From: Treponema sp.
GTDB taxonomy: Bacteria > Spirochaetota > Spirochaetia > Treponematales > Breznakiellaceae
Direction: 5' to 3'
Length of the DNA stretch: 14,372 nt
Assembly: GCA_009780545.1 (NCBI GenBank)
Contig: WQZW01000008.1
Span: 1 to 14,372 of the forward strand
The first letter of the stretch is position 1; each line of letters begins with the position of its first letter. Of this stretch, positions 1-6,594 are shown piece after piece. Made by a program: the position numbers and the translations under genes. The notes under the pieces were generated by a model, which saw only the letters and a list, made by a program, of their open reading frames with translations, did no database searches and had not been told where the DNA came from.

Positions 1-927
1 AACCGCACGGGCCTTGCATCACCGGCATTGCTTCCAGCGGCCGAAACGGAACACGCTGCCGCCCAGGTGGACGTATTGCGTGGGGAACAGGTAGGCGAGG
101 GAGCCAAACAACACCTCGGCAAGGTCGAAAATCCCGTCGTTGCCGGCGCAGAGAACGTCGTCGAAAATACCGTAACGCTCCTCCACCTTGTACGGCCCGC
201 CGGTACAGCCGAGTCCGGGGTATGCGGCAAGGATCGCGCTGGCATGCCCCGGCAGGTCGACCTCCGGCACCACCTCGATATGGCGTTCGGCGGCAAAGGT
301 CACGATCTCCCGAATGTCCGCCTCGCCGTACCGCCCTTCCCGCAGCCTCCATTCCCGGCTGTCGTAGCGTTTGCCGCCGATCTCGGCAAGCAGCGGATAT
401 TCCTTGACCGGAAGCCGCCAGCCCTGGTCGTCGGTAAGGTGCCAATGGAAGATATTCACATGGTGAAGCGAAAGTGCGTCCAGCATCTTTTTGATGAAGT
501 CGACGGAGAAAAAATGCCTGGAGCAGTCCAACATGAAGCCCCGCCACTTGAACCGCGGTTTGTCTTCTATTACGCCGCAGCGAATCGAGAACCCGGTTCC
601 GTCAAAGCCGGAAAGCAGGAGCTGACGCAGAACCTGCAGGCCCCGAAAGGCTCCGACGCCGCTTCCCGCATTCAGGCGGATTTCGTCGCCGCGGATTTCC
701 AGCCTGTAGGATTCGGCCTGCCCGCCGGCGCCTTCCCCGACAAGCCGTATCCGCTCTTCCCCTTCGGCGACGACGTTCAGGTTTTCCGCAAGCTGCCGGC
801 AAAAAATGCGGGCCTCGTCCTCAAAAACACCTCCGCCCGTTACCGGCCGGGGAATGCCCTTGCAGCAGAAGTTTCCCTCCGAATACTTGACGGAAACCGG
901 TTGGGGAATGATCGCATATTCGTTCAT
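1..927 (-). pseudogene. Beta-N-acetylhexosaminidase (GH20), interrupted and cut by window edge
   Basis: GH20 enzymes remove terminal beta-linked GlcNAc/GalNAc from chitin fragments or peptidoglycan sugars. Residues 1-120 fit the family's N-terminal domain. The barrel then begins with RGFMLDCSRHFF (129-140), FHWHLTDDQGWRL (160-172) and PEVDLPGHAS (221-230). Every landmark is normal until HLGG (287-290), where family members continue Asp-Glu, the catalytic pair. Here the next residues are Ser-Val, and 10 codons later an in-frame TGA (19-21) ends the frame after residue 302. Reading past the stop gives CKARAV, which still fits the family, so the homologous frame continues off the window. The start is the ATG at 925-927, with AAGGAG 7 bases before it. 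No signal peptide is visible, so if made it would be cytoplasmic. It is either a recent pseudogene or a sequence error near a contig end. Confidence -1.
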
Positions 928-936
928 TTTAAAGCT

Positions 937-950
937 CCTTGCAAGCAAGG
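937..950 (-). promoter_or_regulatory. Small hairpin touching the GH20 ribosome binding site
   Basis: On the minus strand CCTTGC-TT-GCAAGG forms a 6-bp hairpin whose 3' arm supplies the AAGG of the AAGGAG Shine-Dalgarno sequence. It could partly hide the ribosome site. The two-base loop would force the last pair to open, so the structure is modest. No convincing promoter is visible in this gap. Confidence -1.
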
Positions 951-1018
951 TAGCGTAAAAACGGTTGCTTTTCAAGCCCATTGATTCCGGCTTGCCACGC
1001 TCCCGTTCATTCTACGGG

Positions 1019-1684
1019 TTACTTTTTTGTCTCTAGATCGTCAGCCATTTTCAATTCATTTTCCCCGATCTTTTTCCGCTTGATACACCTTTCGCCACGT
1101 TCGATAAAAATGTTCAACAGGGCAAAAGCGACCGGAAAAATTATGTACAGAATCATCGAAAGCTTTGTGAACACTATTGACATTGCGGCAAGCCCCAAAA
1201 GTATAATGACGCCGACAAAAACACGCAGATAGGAATGTCTGTGATACCTAATTCTGGTTGTAAACAACATGTGCCACTCCTCTTTCGGGAGCTGTCTTCT
1301 CGATTCGATGCCTAAAACCAAAAAGGAAAGATTGGCCAACACGAACACGGTATTGTACGCAAGTACGGTAATGGTACTTGCGTTGTTTTCGATCACCATT
1401 TTTGTGAATGCCGGTATTAAGGCGACAAAGAACAGGAACACAAGGTTCTTCATGGCAATTTTTCCGGTTATTGTTTTCGTGTTCCGGATAAGGTAATGAT
1501 GCTTGTTCATGAACCAACCAACGATAAAAAAGCTGACAAAAAAGATCAGTATGGATTGGAGGAATTCCTCGATATTCTCGAAGGAAAATTCCCTGGAAAC
1601 GGTTATTTCCAGTACCATAATCGTCATAACGATGGCCATAAGCCCGTCGCTGAAGAACTCGAATCGATGTTTGGGATATTCCAT
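1019..1684 (-). CDS. TMEM175-family (DUF1211) potassium channel
   Basis: This 221-residue membrane protein has the signature of bacterial TMEM175 channels at its N-terminus: R7-x3-F11-S12-D13-G14, followed by a hydrophobic helix rich in Ile/Leu/Met (15-28). Another family feature is the NKHHYLI segment at 60-66, after the second helix. About six hydrophobic helices can be seen (roughly 12-28, 42-58, 78-96, 104-124, 152-172, 176-194), the usual number for the short bacterial form, and the length is normal. A basic, charged tail (195-221) should lie in the cytoplasm. Known bacterial members are tetrameric potassium-conducting channels with a hydrophobic gate in helix 1. The start ATG (1682-1684) follows AAAAGGAG at good spacing. 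A near-consensus promoter lies just upstream and the gene is probably monocistronic. Only a weak 5-bp hairpin (1002-1018) follows the stop. Confidence -1.
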   Translation of the reverse strand: MEYPKHRFEFFSDGLMAIVMTIMVLEITVSREFSFENIEEFLQSILIFFVSFFIVGWFMNKHHYLIRNTKTITGKIAMKNLVFLFFVALIPAFTKMVIENNASTITVLAYNTVFVLANLSFLVLGIESRRQLPKEEWHMLFTTRIRYHRHSYLRVFVGVIILLGLAAMSIVFTKLSMILYIIFPVAFALLNIFIERGERCIKRKKIGENELKMADDLETKK

Positions 1685-1710
1685 GCCTTTCTCCTTTTGG
1701 TGCCTGCAAG

Positions 1711-1739
1711 ATTGTACGGCTCATCAACGGGCGTGTCAA
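1711..1739 (-). promoter_or_regulatory. Sigma-70 type promoter of the TMEM175 gene
   Basis: On the minus strand a perfect -35 TTGACA (1734-1739) is followed by a 17-bp spacer and TACAAT (1711-1716). Transcription would start near 1704, giving a leader of about 20 nt that contains the ribosome binding site. Confidence -1.
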
Positions 1740-1786
1740 TATCCCTACCGCCGGGCTACGGGAATCGGTTTTGAGTAAGGGCGGGT

Positions 1787-1821
1787 GGAGTTCGGTCCAA
1801 TCTGCGATTGGACCGAACTCC
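1787..1821 (-). terminator. Hairpin terminator of the multicopper oxidase gene
   Basis: A perfect 15-bp inverted repeat (1787-1801 with 1807-1821) with a CTGCG loop begins two bases after the oxidase stop codon. No clear U-run follows on the minus strand, so termination strength is uncertain. The inner part (GTCCAAT-CTGCG-ATTGGAC) resembles the first hairpin of the dispersed elements at 8750 and 6396, so it may be an adopted copy. Confidence -1.
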
Positions 1822-1823
1822 GG

Positions 1824-3254
1824 TTATTCTGCCATCAGCATCGTCAACATTCCGTTGTCTTCGTGATCGATTACGTGACAGTGCATCATCCATGTACCGG
1901 GATAGTCAAACTTGATAGCAATGTCGACATATTCGCCGGGATACACTTCCACCGTGTCGAGCCACATTTCCCTTGGCGCGGGCGTACCGTCAATCGAGAG
2001 AATCTGAAAATGGCCGCCGTGAATGTGGAACGGATGCGGTATCGACATCATCATCCTGTCAAGATTGATAAACCGCAATTTGTAAACCTCGCCGACGCGC
2101 AGATGGGTCGGTGCAACGTCGGGAAAAGCCAAACCGTTGATCGTCCATTCCATCGGCATTCCGCCGCCCATCATTCCGGGGCCGCGCCGGTTGCCGCCCC
2201 ATGCCATTTGCGTGTTCAGCACGTATTCAAAATCGACGGGTTTATTTGCGATGCCGGGAAAAGCTTTCGATTCAGGCGGAACGAACGGCGAGCTCATTTC
2301 GATTCCCGCGCCGACATAAACTACCGGAATCCGCATTCCGAGGTCCCGCTCGTTGACGATGTAGAACGTGCCGCCGTCGTATATTCCCTTCAGCTCGACG
2401 TCGACCCTTTGGCCGGCGAAAATCGTTATGCTGTCGCGGACGTACGGCTCCACGAGCGGATTCCCGTCAAGATGCGTTACCCGGAATTCGTGTCCGGGAA
2501 GCGAAAGCGTGTGCCATTGGGCCGTCGATGCGTTGATGAAACGAAGTTTGACAATTTCGCCTTTTTTCAACGCGACGGGATATATGTCGGCACCGGTTTT
2601 TTTGTTAACGGTTTCGACATTACCAAAAACTTCCATGTGGCCGGAGCCGTACCGGTCGTCAATGACGCCCCTCGGGGACAGTGTCCAGTCGTCCAGGGTC
2701 AAAATGTAATCGCCTGAATATTGCGAGTCGTAATCTTCCTTTACGATGAACGGCGCATAAAGGCCGGAGTTCAACTGCGGAAGAATCGGGCGGGTGTGCG
2801 GATGATACCAGTTCGTGCCGGCCTCGTCCAAAGTGAACGCAAACTGCGCCTTTCCGCCCGGCTGAAGTACGTTGAACGGGCCGTCCTGATCGTTGGGGAT
2901 TTTAAGGCCGTGCCAGTGAACGGTTGTCGTTTCCCGCAAATTGTTGGTAACGTTAAAGCTCAGGGCGGCATTCTTCGGGACGATGATCGCACCGTCCGGA
3001 AGGCCGGTACTGTAGTGGTTCATCGCGGTTTCCGTCCCCCGCATGATCGCGGCCCTGGTCCGTTCGATAACGATGTCGAAATGGGTGCGGGGTTCGACGG
3101 CCAAAATGTTATAGGGATTTTGCGAAGGATCGCCCGAAAAGGCATTTCCCGGCCCGGCCGATTCGGACGATTGCCGTACCGGGAGCTTCGCGCAGGCCTC
3201 CACGTTCAGTGAAAGCATCGCCACCAACATTCCAAGGACGAGAGTTTTTCCCAT
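1824..3254 (-). CDS. Multicopper oxidase (CueO/laccase type), exported
   Basis: Multicopper oxidases pass electrons from Cu(I), metals or phenols to O2, making water. All four copper motifs are intact in this 476-residue protein: HWHG (113-116), HPH (151-153), HPFHIHG (407-413) and HCHVIDHEDNGM (458-469). The last gives the type 1 ligands C459, H464 and M469. Three cupredoxin domains fit the length. A short Met-rich loop (GPGMMGGGMPM, 358-368) resembles the Cu(I)-binding inserts of copper-tolerance oxidases. The N-terminus is an export signal ending at C21; the preceding NVEA is a loose lipobox of the kind spirochaetes tolerate, so it may be a lipoprotein. The chosen ATG (3252-3254) has GGAGG 8 bases before it; an in-frame TTG five codons earlier lacks this. 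The substrate cannot be told from sequence. Needing O2 is notable if the host is a gut anaerobe. Confidence -1.
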   Translation of the reverse strand: MGKTLVLGMLVAMLSLNVEACAKLPVRQSSESAGPGNAFSGDPSQNPYNILAVEPRTHFDIVIERTRAAIMRGTETAMNHYSTGLPDGAIIVPKNAALSFNVTNNLRETTTVHWHGLKIPNDQDGPFNVLQPGGKAQFAFTLDEAGTNWYHPHTRPILPQLNSGLYAPFIVKEDYDSQYSGDYILTLDDWTLSPRGVIDDRYGSGHMEVFGNVETVNKKTGADIYPVALKKGEIVKLRFINASTAQWHTLSLPGHEFRVTHLDGNPLVEPYVRDSITIFAGQRVDVELKGIYDGGTFYIVNERDLGMRIPVVYVGAGIEMSSPFVPPESKAFPGIANKPVDFEYVLNTQMAWGGNRRGPGMMGGGMPMEWTINGLAFPDVAPTHLRVGEVYKLRFINLDRMMMSIPHPFHIHGGHFQILSIDGTPAPREMWLDTVEVYPGEYVDIAIKFDYPGTWMMHCHVIDHEDNGMLTMLMAE

Positions 3255-3281
3255 ATCGTTCACCTCCAAAAATCAGGACGG

Positions 3282-3311
3282 AATTTATCGGAACCGAGGC
3301 CGGAAGGCCAA
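3282..3311 (-). promoter_or_regulatory. Weak candidate promoter of the multicopper oxidase
   Basis: The minus strand reads TTGGCC (3306-3311), 18 bp, then TAAATT (3282-3287). Only part of each box matches consensus. The spacer contains the inverted repeat GGCCGGAAGGCC. It is the best candidate in the 151-bp gap, but the support is slight. Confidence -1.
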
Positions 3312-3362
3312 GCCCGATGTCTATATCCGCATTGTAACAAATGATTGTGGAGAAAATATGGA

Positions 3363-3389
3363 CATTCCGGTTTTCGCAAAACCGGAATG
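3363..3389 (-). terminator. Hairpin terminator after ferritin
   Basis: A perfect 12-bp stem (3363-3374 with 3378-3389) with a three-base loop lies 16 bp beyond the ferritin stop. On the minus strand it is followed by a loose U-rich stretch (TATTTTCT). It separates ferritin from the oxidase gene. Confidence -1.
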
Positions 3390-3405
3390 CCGTTTGCTCA
3401 AGGAT

Positions 3406-3930
3406 TTAGTTCAGCTTGGAATCGGAGGGAAAAGGATTGTTGAAGGACCGCATGCCGAGTTCCCTGTCCAGCCCAAGGAGCAGCCCCTTGTTGTCGCCGA
3501 TAAGGTCGAGCTTGAACATGATGTCCGCGGCGCTGGCCTCTTCCTCGACCTGCTCGTTCACGTACCACATGATGAATTGGTAGCAGGCATGGTCGTTTTC
3601 CTTCATCGCAAGGGTTGCGATATTGTTGATATTTTCGCTGACCGCCTTTTCGTGCGCCAGCACTTTCTCGAAAATATCCTTCAATCCGGAAAAGCTTACC
3701 GAGGGCGACGGAATGGCCTGGAGTTCGGGCACGGCCCCCCGTTCCAGCACGTATTGGTACATGTGCATCGCATGGGCCATCTCCTCCCTGGTCTGCACGT
3801 ACAGCCAGTTTGCCGCCCCTTTCAGTCCGGCGACCTCCACGCAGGAAGACATAGCCAGGTACAGGTAGGCGGACTTCATCTCCGCATTCACCTGATCGTT
3901 CAAAGCTTTCGTCAAAGTTTTACTTAACAT
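3406..3930 (-). CDS. ftnA: Bacterial non-haem ferritin
   Basis: Ferritin oxidises Fe(II) and stores it as a mineral inside a 24-subunit shell. The protein has 174 residues, normal for bacterial FtnA. The di-iron ferroxidase ligands fall at the same numbers as in E. coli FtnA: E17, E50, H53, E94, Q127 and E130. The sequence starts directly with helix A (MLSKTLTKALNDQVNAEMKS) and has no export signal, so it is cytosolic. None of the conserved positions of haem-binding bacterioferritin is evident. The ATG (3928-3930) follows AGGAG at six bases. It has its own consensus-like promoter and a terminator hairpin, so it looks monocistronic. Its neighbour, the copper oxidase, points to a local cluster for metal and oxygen stress, although the two are probably transcribed separately. 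Confidence -1.
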   Translation of the reverse strand: MLSKTLTKALNDQVNAEMKSAYLYLAMSSCVEVAGLKGAANWLYVQTREEMAHAMHMYQYVLERGAVPELQAIPSPSVSFSGLKDIFEKVLAHEKAVSENINNIATLAMKENDHACYQFIMWYVNEQVEEEASAADIMFKLDLIGDNKGLLLGLDRELGMRSFNNPFPSDSKLN

Positions 3931-3953
3931 ATTGTTCTCCTCTCTCTGGCAAG

Positions 3954-3989
3954 AGCATATTACAGGTACATGGATTTGTCAAGTGTCAA
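3954..3989 (-). promoter_or_regulatory. Ferritin promoter with tandem -35 boxes
   Basis: On the minus strand TTGACA (3977-3982), a 17-bp spacer and TATGCT (3954-3959) form a good sigma-70 promoter. A second perfect TTGACA lies one base upstream (3984-3989), making a 7-bp-period direct repeat. That could be an alternative -35 or part of a regulator site. No Fur- or PerR-like palindrome was seen. Confidence -1.
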
Positions 3990-4075
3990 TTTTTCGTTCG
4001 GAAGTCGAGGGAAATCACCGATTCCGCCGAACCATAACGAGGGGCCGGGTCCCCGAACGGCGGCGTCAAGGCTTG

Positions 4076-4100
4076 TTCCGCAAAATACGCGGAATTTTTT
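4076..4100 (+). terminator. Plus-strand hairpin with T6 tail, no obvious upstream gene
   Basis: TTCCGC (4076-4081) pairs with GCGGAA (4089-4094) across a seven-base loop, and six T residues follow (4095-4100): the classic intrinsic terminator shape. The only plus-strand sequence before it is the gap upstream of ferritin, where I see no coding gene. It may end a short RNA or simply insulate the promoter that starts at 4103. Confidence -1.
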
Positions 4101-4102
4101 GC

Positions 4103-4130
4103 TTGAATCTCGACCGGTTTTGAGTATCTT
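4103..4130 (+). promoter_or_regulatory. Promoter of the OmpA-type operon
   Basis: TTGAAT (4103-4108), a 16-bp spacer and TATCTT (4125-4130) are a fair sigma-70 match placed directly after the T6 terminator. Transcription from here would give a leader of about 190 nt before the ATG at 4329. Confidence -1.
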
Positions 4131-4136
4131 CTAATC

Positions 4137-4328
4137 ACCACTCGGCAGGAACGGTGGCCGAAGCTTGTTTTCAAGCCGACGGCAAGGGTACCCGCGGGGC
4201 TTCGGTTCCGCAAGGGTAACCGGCAGGAAGGTATTGCCGCGCCGCCCGCATGAACATGCGGGACGAAACGACCGACTGCGAATTCCGCAAGCGGTTACGA
4301 ATTTTCTTTCTTGGTTAAGGAGTAAAAC
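4137..4328 (+). promoter_or_regulatory. Long structured 5' leader of the OmpA-type operon
   Basis: The leader contains nested pairing. CCGAAGC (4158-4164) can pair with GCTTCGG (4199-4205), with a GCTTG-TTTT-CAAGC hairpin in competition. A perfect 8-bp hairpin CCCGCATG-AA-CATGCGGG lies at 4245-4262. The end carries a strong ribosome site, AAGGAG (4317-4322), six bases before the ATG. I could not match it to a riboswitch class I know. Confidence -1.
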
Positions 4329-5354
4329 ATGTCGTCGTCAAAAAAAATCGTGCCCGGAGTTGTTTGTCAAAGTCCAAGAAAATTCGCTAAATCCCGGAAG
4401 CGCATGCTCATGTTCCTTGCGTTTACGGCATTTGCCGGCGGATTGCCCGCCCAGGCCGATAACTGGGAACCGTACTGGGCCTTGGACGGGGGAATCGTTT
4501 CGACCGGCATCCTCATCGACGGGATATCCGTCGGCGTAGGCCTGGATCCCAGCATCAGCATTTCCCCCGACATTACGATCGGGAGCAAAAATATCATCAA
4601 CTTTAGCACCGATCCTGAAATAAACATTGTCTCGCTGGAAACGCAGGCGTACCTTCGCTGGAATTTCCTGCGCCGCGGCACCGCCGCAAGGCCCACCAAC
4701 ACTTTTGTCCAAGGCGGCCTGGGTTTGGTTGCCGCATACAGGGGAAGCGACGTACAGATGACGCGCGGCTCGGTGATGGCCGACATGACCGCCGGAATCA
4801 CCATACCGCTGACCGACAGATGGCACGTCGAGCCTTCGGTTCGCGTCGGGTATCCGTTTATCGTGGGGGCGTCCCTGACGGCGGGAATCAAATTCCCGCT
4901 AAAAAAACTGCAATCCGGAATCCGGTACGTCGAAGTGATAAAAATGCCGCCGCCCGTCGAGGTGGTGCAGAAAATAACGATCTCCGAAGTGGAGTACATC
5001 ATCTTCGGGCCGGACATATCGAGGTACAACGACGGAATCGACGCGGACGCGATGGCGCTCAACGATCTTATCATCGGGCATACGGTGGAAGTTTTGAGGG
5101 ACAACCCCAACTCCGTGGTCAGGCTGGAAGGCCACGCCAATCCCCTGACCTACACGCCGTCCCAAGTGGCGGAACTGGTAACGCTGAGCGAGGAGCGGTC
5201 GAACGAAGTGGCAAGGCAGCTTCGCCTGCGGGGCGTGGCGGAGGATCAGATAGTGGTGGCGGCATTCGGCGGGGCCAGAATTGCGGCGAGGGAATTTGAC
5301 CACAGGAACATGAACCGCCGCGTCGAGTTGATTATCAAACATGTTGCCGACTAA
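4329..5354 (+). CDS. Outer-membrane beta-barrel protein with OmpA C-terminal domain
   Basis: OmpA-type proteins anchor the outer membrane to peptidoglycan. The 341-residue product starts with a long basic region and a signal peptide (about 1-43, cleavage near AQA/DNW). Alternating strands follow (about 45-192: for example FVQGGLGLVAAYRG, HVEPSVRVGYPF, ASLTAGIKF), consistent with an eight-stranded barrel. A short Pro-rich linker (MPPPVEVV, 206-213) leads to an OmpA domain (about 216-341) with FGPD, GHANP (268-272), LSEERSNEVARQL and NRRVELII. Where most OmpA domains have the ligand-binding Asp after GHT, this one has Asn (N271), with four extra residues before the conserved Arg (R290). The ATG has AAGGAG at six bases. 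An 18-bp gap joins it to the next gene, which shares the same odd loop; the two probably act together in the envelope. Confidence -1.
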   Translation: MSSSKKIVPGVVCQSPRKFAKSRKRMLMFLAFTAFAGGLPAQADNWEPYWALDGGIVSTGILIDGISVGVGLDPSISISPDITIGSKNIINFSTDPEINIVSLETQAYLRWNFLRRGTAARPTNTFVQGGLGLVAAYRGSDVQMTRGSVMADMTAGITIPLTDRWHVEPSVRVGYPFIVGASLTAGIKFPLKKLQSGIRYVEVIKMPPPVEVVQKITISEVEYIIFGPDISRYNDGIDADAMALNDLIIGHTVEVLRDNPNSVVRLEGHANPLTYTPSQVAELVTLSEERSNEVARQLRLRGVAEDQIVVAAFGGARIAAREFDHRNMNRRVELIIKHVAD

Positions 5355-5372
5355 AGGCAAAGGAGGCGAACC

Positions 5373-5951
5373 ATGAAAAACAAAAGTGCAAAATTCGTTT
5401 GCTACTTTTTGACGGCGGCCGCATGCGTTTTTCTTGCGGCTTGCATAAACCCGATCGTGGAAAAATGGTGGGGCCACCATGACGACGGGAATACCGTCAT
5501 TCTTGTCAGGGGAGTGCGGATACACGATATCCTGTACGTCGAATTTTCCGGAAACTCGATCGAATACAACGGCGACGCGGTGCCGCCCGCGACAAGCAGC
5601 CTCAGCAACCTGCAGAAGGATGCAAACAACGATGCCATAAAAAGAGTACTGGACCGTCTCGGCGACAATCCCGATTGGCTGGTTCAGGTTACGGGCCACG
5701 CCAATCCCACTATCGGAAGCATGGAGGAAGTAACCGAACTGCATGTCATTAGCGCCGAACGGGCGCGGGTGATAATCCAGGTGCTCATGGGTAACAATAG
5801 CCAGCACCCGGTTACTTCGCCGACAAGCCGCACCCAAATAATCAACGGCGGCTACAGCGACAATCTCTTTACCGACGATCAGAGTCACGGGGGATCCAAT
5901 CGCTGCGTCGAGCTTATCGTCCTTGAGCTCCTCGATCCCGAAGCCGAGTAG
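5373..5951 (+). CDS. OmpA-domain lipoprotein
   Basis: A 192-residue lipoprotein with a clear signal peptide and lipobox (LAAC, acylated Cys24). After a His-rich stretch (WWGHHDD, 32-38) comes an OmpA-like domain (about 45-187). It contains VTGHANP (106-112), SAERARVII (127-135) and a closing NRCVELIVLEL (176-186). As in the preceding gene, Asn (N111) takes the place of the usual ligand Asp, and the loop before the conserved Arg (R130) is four residues longer than in standard OmpA. The part between the last helix and NRCVEL is degenerate and hydrophilic. A strong AGGAGG lies six bases before the ATG. It is the second gene of the operon; with the barrel protein it may form a two-part link between outer membrane and cell wall. 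Binding to peptidoglycan is not certain. Confidence -1.
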   Translation: MKNKSAKFVCYFLTAAACVFLAACINPIVEKWWGHHDDGNTVILVRGVRIHDILYVEFSGNSIEYNGDAVPPATSSLSNLQKDANNDAIKRVLDRLGDNPDWLVQVTGHANPTIGSMEEVTELHVISAERARVIIQVLMGNNSQHPVTSPTSRTQIINGGYSDNLFTDDQSHGGSNRCVELIVLELLDPEAE

Positions 5952-5978
5952 GGGAGTAAAGGTTTCTTTCAAAAACCG

Positions 5979-6016
5979 TGGCGGGGGTTAAGGCCGACGG
6001 GACTTAACCCCCGCCA
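5979..6016. terminator. Strong 14-bp hairpin after the OmpA-type operon
   Basis: A perfect GC-rich 14-bp stem (5979-5992 with 6003-6016) with a ten-base loop lies 27 bp after the lipoprotein stop. On the plus strand no U-run follows. On the minus strand a T5 run follows within three bases, so it is shaped at least as well for minus-strand transcripts, although no minus-strand gene lies to its right for 2.3 kb. Confidence -1.
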
Positions 6017-6063
6017 GGAAAATACTACGATCAATCATGGCGCGGATATACTCCTTTAAATTA

Positions 6064-6135
6064 GTTTATTGTACATGGAATTGTATAATTCCTTGCACAA
6101 TAAACGATTATAATCGGAAATAGTCAATTGACTAT
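6064..6135. promoter_or_regulatory. Cluster of three palindromes in an AT-rich gap
   Basis: Three dyads lie side by side: an imperfect 19-bp inverted repeat (6064-6082 with 6087-6105, 17 of 19 paired, loop GTAT); the 12-bp palindrome CGATTATAATCG (6105-6116); and the 16-bp perfect palindrome ATAGTCAATTGACTAT (6120-6135). TATAAT occurs twice (6084-6089, 6109-6114). This looks like an operator/promoter zone, but no start codon with a ribosome site follows it closely. Confidence -1.
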
Positions 6136-6363
6136 AGTCTTGAAGGTATTTTTCCTCCGGTCTTTCCTTCGATTTTGACCATAGCCGGAACATCGGCCCG
6201 ATGTTTGCCGCGGATTGACGCTGACGCTTCCGTCCCCGCCCGTATATCCTTTTTTGCCGTCGCTACGTAACCGTTTCTGCGGAACGAAACGAGCAGAATC
6301 AAAGGCAATCGCCGATTAAACGGTTGCCCCTCTAGAAAATCATTCTTTCCTAGGTTGAAAGGC
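6136..6363. other. Gap without a recognisable gene
   Basis: I see no coding frame I can defend on either strand. A long minus-strand open frame crosses it, but its product is low-complexity and basic, has no ribosome site, and runs into the antiporter gene. One moderate 8-bp hairpin lies near 6303-6328 (GGCAATCG with CGGTTGCC). Confidence -1.
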
Positions 6364-6421
6364 AAACGGACGGAACCTTGCCGCAAAGCCCCCAAGCCCA
6401 ATCTACGCAGGTAGGTTGGGC
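6364..6421 (-). repeat. Dispersed palindromic element, copy C (diverged)
   Basis: Read on the minus strand this has the same order as copies A and B: an 11-bp hairpin (6396-6406 with 6411-6421, one wobble/mismatch), then about two bases, then a second hairpin (6372-6392) built around TTTGC/GCAA with several G-U pairs. Its outer end, AAACGGACGGAACCTTGCC (6364-6382), is nearly identical (18 of 19) to copy D at 9614-9632. Confidence -1.
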
Positions 6422-6462
6422 AGGTCCGGCCCTCAGACGGTTTCGCTTCCGGTTTGTGCACC

Positions 6463-6491
6463 TTACGTTGAAAGCAAAAAGGGGTTATAAT
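6463..6491 (+). promoter_or_regulatory. Candidate promoter of the NhaC-type antiporter
   Basis: A perfect -10 TATAAT (6486-6491) lies about 100 bp before the gene. At 17-bp spacing the -35 is only TTACGT (6463-6468), a poor match, so the promoter may need an activator. The leader would be about 97 nt. Confidence -1.
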
Positions 6492-6594
6492 GGTTTTTCC
6501 TTGGTCGGGATCGGCCCGGCGGGATGGCGGATTGGCCGGCAGCTTACGGGTGTCGGGCAAAAGTATCGGTCGAAACTTCGGTGAAGGTGGTTTT

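Noticed and set aside
19..21. TGA read as selenocysteine or readthrough codon in the GH20 gene
   Set aside because: The position is a variable residue between two cysteines, not a catalytic one, and the true catalytic pair is lost just before it. No recoding hairpin is evident.
28..984. Long plus-strand open frame opposite the GH20 gene
   Set aside because: It mirrors the real gene, has no ribosome site and its product is not protein-like. GC-rich genes in this window generate many such frames (also opposite the oxidase, antiporter, TPR and DUF4954 genes).
3932..4213. Short open frames on both strands between ferritin and the OmpA-type gene
   Set aside because: No ribosome sites, and they run across the ferritin promoter, the T6 terminator and the OmpA promoter.
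4137..4328. c-di-GMP (GEMM) or other known riboswitch in the OmpA-operon leader
   Set aside because: A short GGGTAACCGG-like piece recalls part of GEMM, but the other conserved blocks are missing.
6490..6594. 35-codon N-terminal extension of the antiporter
   Set aside because: It begins inside the TATAAT box, lacks a ribosome site and is unlike NhaC N-termini. The ATG at 6595 has a good site.
6492..6594. Sodium- or lithium-sensing riboswitch before the antiporter
   Set aside because: The leader is only about 100 nt and I could not find a convincing conserved fold.
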